From contig NZ_LRUB01000014.1 of assembly GCF_001550065.1 (NCBI RefSeq), positions 1 through 15,400 on the forward strand: DNA of 15,400 bases, read 5' to 3'. This document shows, piece after piece, positions 13,397-15,400 of this stretch. Within the stretch, counting starts at the first letter, position 1; each line of letters opens with the position of its first letter. Source of the DNA: Kordiimonas lipolytica (GTDB lineage Bacteria > Pseudomonadota > Alphaproteobacteria > Sphingomonadales > Kordiimonadaceae). A program made the translations under genes and the position numbers. A model generated the notes under the pieces. That model was not told the DNA's origin, searched no databases, and worked only from the letters and a program-made list of their open reading frames with translations.

Positions 13397-15400
13397 ATGA
13401 CAGATTTTATTGGAACAAGCGGCAACGATACGCTGACAGGCACCGCCAACAATGATGAGTTGGAAGGCCTGGCTGGTAACGACGTGCTGATGGGTGGCGC
13501 AGGAAACGATGAACTGGAAGACGGCTCCGGCAGCGACACCCTCACTGGCGGCAGCGGTGCCGACCGCTTCAAAATCCGGGGAGGCGGTAATGATGTCGTT
13601 ACCGATTTCAACCCCGGCGAGGGCGATGTTGTCGACCTCCGCAAATATGAAACCATTAATTCCATTGATGATCTGCTGGCCATTTCCAGCGACTCTGGCG
13701 GCGGCGTGGTTATCGCCCTGCCAGGCGGCGACACGCTGACGCTCCAGGGTGCTTCCCTCTCTGATCTTGATGCTTCTTCCTTCCGCTTTGCCGCTGCTGA
13801 CGTTGCTGATGAAGAAGATGATGACGCCGAAGATGCGGACGACTCTGAAGACGAAGAAGACGATGAGGACTCTGAAGACGAAATCGACGACGACGATGCT
13901 TCCGACGACGAGGAAGGCGATGAGGAAGACGAAGAAGACGATGAAGATGAAGAGGACGAGGACGAGGACGACGACGAAGATGACGACGACATCCTTGGCT
14001 CTGACGACGATGATGAACAGCGGGGCTTCGACGGCGACGACACGCTGGACGGCGGCCTTGGCGATGATGAAATCAAGGGCGGCGACGGCAATGACAAGTT
14101 GATCGGCGGCGAAGGCCATGACGAACTGAAGGGTGAAAACGGCAACGACACCATTTCAGGCGGTGCTGGCGAAGACGAAATCAAAGGCGGTAACGGCGCC
14201 GACGTCCTCGACGGCGGTGACAACGACGATGAGATCAAGGGCGGCGACGGCGCCGATATCCTGTCTGGCGGCAACGGCGATGATGAAATCGACGGTGGCG
14301 ACGGCGATGATACGGTAACGGGCGGCGCAGGTGCCGACGAGTTTGAATTCGACTCGAACTCATCCGACGTGTTGACCGATTTCAACGGCGCCGAAGGCGA
14401 CCGGATCGACCTTGATGACTGCGACGCCTTCGGCAGCTTCGAAGAAATGCTGGCTGCATCAAGCCAGGTCGGCTCAAGCGTGGTCATTCAGTTGGGCAAC
14501 GGTGAAACGCTGACACTTCAGAACACCAACCTGGAAGACCTGTCCGCGGAATATTTCGAGTTTGACGACGACGATAATGAGCTGGACGACGACGACTTTG
14601 AGGGTGGCGACGAGGATGACGACCACGAGGGCGACGATTCCGCACAGCGCGTCAAGGGCGGTAACGGCAACGACAACCTCAAGGGCAACGGCGGCAATGA
14701 CTTCATGACCGGCGGGTCAGGCAAGGACACAATCGACGGAGGCGACGACGACGATGAAATCTTCGCCGGCGCTGACGATGATGACGACGACAGCTTCGCA
14801 GGCGGCAGCGGCAACGATATTGTTGGCGGCGGCGCAGGCAACGACTTCCTTGTCGGCGATGACTTCAACAACGACGGTATCGGCGACGATGGCGATGACA
14901 CAATCTACGGCGGCGACGGTGACGATGTGGTCATAGCCGGCAGCTGGCACGATGCTGATGGTGACGGTCTGTTCGACGACGGTGAGGCAAACACCAACGG
15001 CGGCGCCAGCAACAGTCTTTGGTCAGGCAGCGGCGACGACCAGGTTTACGGTGCCAACGGCGACGATGTGATCGGCGGCGGCGACGGCGACGACCGGATC
15101 GTCTCTGGCGGCGGCAACGATGTTGTCTATGCCGGCAAGGATGACGGTGAAGATGAAATCGAAGGCGGTGACGGCGACGATAATATCTTCGCGTCAAACG
15201 GTAATGACGACATCAGCGGCGACGACGGCAACGACACGCTCTTTGGCGGGGCCGGTGATGACACGGTTGACGGCGGTGACGGCATCGACCAACTGTTCGG
15301 CGGCGCTGGCAATGACCTGCTGATCGGCGGTGATGGTGCGGACACCTTCTTCTTCGGCAACAATCACGGCAATGATGTTGTGGACGATTTCGACACCGCG
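13397..15400 (+). CDS. Large RTX calcium-binding protein, 5' part (runs off the window)
   Basis: The frame stays open for 668 codons to the right edge. There is no Sec signal peptide, as expected for a type I secretion substrate. RTX nonapeptides (GGxGxDxL type, for example GGDGNDKLI) occur from the first residues. They alternate with modules reading GADxFxF, then DF-x-GD-x-IDL, then a strand segment ending TLTLQG/N and a final FxF (about residues 55-135 and 315-391; a third begins near 650). An Asp/Glu-only linker covers about residues 139-208. Two loops match the canonical EF-hand spacing: DFNNDGIGDDGD at residue 489 and DADGDGLFDDGE at residue 519. The ATG has GGAG 7 bases upstream. It is probably a secreted or surface protein that folds on Ca2+ export. 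The C-terminal half, which would show any adhesin, enzyme or secretion signal, is outside the window. Confidence 0.92.
   Translation, partial: MTDFIGTSGNDTLTGTANNDELEGLAGNDVLMGGAGNDELEDGSGSDTLTGGSGADRFKIRGGGNDVVTDFNPGEGDVVDLRKYETINSIDDLLAISSDSGGGVVIALPGGDTLTLQGASLSDLDASSFRFAAADVADEEDDDAEDADDSEDEEDDEDSEDEIDDDDASDDEEGDEEDEEDDEDEEDEDEDDDEDDDDILGSDDDDEQRGFDGDDTLDGGLGDDEIKGGDGNDKLIGGEGHDELKGENGNDTISGGAGEDEIKGGNGADVLDGGDNDDEIKGGDGADILSGGNGDDEIDGGDGDDTVTGGAGADEFEFDSNSSDVLTDFNGAEGDRIDLDDCDAFGSFEEMLAASSQVGSSVVIQLGNGETLTLQNTNLEDLSAEYFEFDDDDNELDDDDFEGGDEDDDHEGDDSAQRVKGGNGNDNLKGNGGNDFMTGGSGKDTIDGGDDDDEIFAGADDDDDDSFAGGSGNDIVGGGAGNDFLVGDDFNNDGIGDDGDDTIYGGDGDDVVIAGSWHDADGDGLFDDGEANTNGGASNSLWSGSGDDQVYGANGDDVIGGGDGDDRIVSGGGNDVVYAGKDDGEDEIEGGDGDDNIFASNGNDDISGDDGNDTLFGGAGDDTVDGGDGIDQLFGGAGNDLLIGGDGADTFFFGNNHGNDVVDDFDTA

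Noticed and set aside
13321..14487. Long minus-strand open frame rich in Ser and Pro opposite the RTX gene, and similar frames at 14518-15363
   Set aside because: These are antisense shadows of GAC/GAT/GGC-rich RTX codons, which read as Ser, Val or Pro on the other strand. No ribosome-binding sites or domains are seen, and the RTX frame explains the region.
13430..15400. CRISPR or tandem DNA repeat array suggested by recurring GGCGGCGACGGC-like strings
   Set aside because: The repetition follows the 27-bp (nine-codon) RTX period in an open frame, with no identical repeat/spacer structure.

Overview
The window looks like DNA from a Gram-negative proteobacterium, most likely a marine-type alphaproteobacterium. 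The reasons are outer-membrane and type I secretion products, and an ECF sigma factor whose likely promoters have the GGAA(T/C)-N17-CGTT layout familiar from alphaproteobacterial EcfG-like sigmas. This taxonomic reading is an inference. No rRNA, tRNA or CRISPR array was seen.

The window has two unlike halves. Positions 1 to about 8,600 are an accessory region. It opens exactly on the first base of a complete IS3-family insertion sequence (1-1321, transposase genes on the minus strand). Next comes a tightly coupled three-gene plus-strand cluster (1367-6772): two tyrosine recombinases (466 and 1091 residues) and a small basic protein. The order and architecture match what I recall of the 'gamma-mobile-trio' GmtY-GmtZ-GmtX module, with Tn554-type tnpABC as a looser parallel. 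After it lie small cargo-type genes (6851-8543): a minus-strand pair of unknown proteins divergent from an Xre-type regulator across a 17-bp palindrome, an orphan protein resembling the C-terminal part of Xre/MbcA/ParS antitoxins, and a DUF4177-like protein. This half is visibly more AT-rich than what follows, apart from the IS.

Positions 8683 to 15400 are GC-richer and form one coherent block. An ECF sigma factor and a single-span anti-sigma factor (plus strand) lie divergent from a secreted subtilase plus outer-membrane beta-barrel operon (minus strand). Downstream is the start of a giant RTX calcium-binding protein, which runs off the right edge with its frame open. Three sites with the same layout, GGAATAAA followed by CGTT with exactly 17 bases between GGAAT and CGTT, sit upstream of the sigma gene, the protease operon and the RTX gene. 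This points to a small autoregulated sigma regulon that builds an exported or surface system: protease, barrel and RTX protein. Both large exported products carry long acidic low-complexity stretches, about 185 residues of AExx repeats in the protease and about 70 residues of Asp/Glu in the RTX protein. This regulon is the most interesting system in the window.
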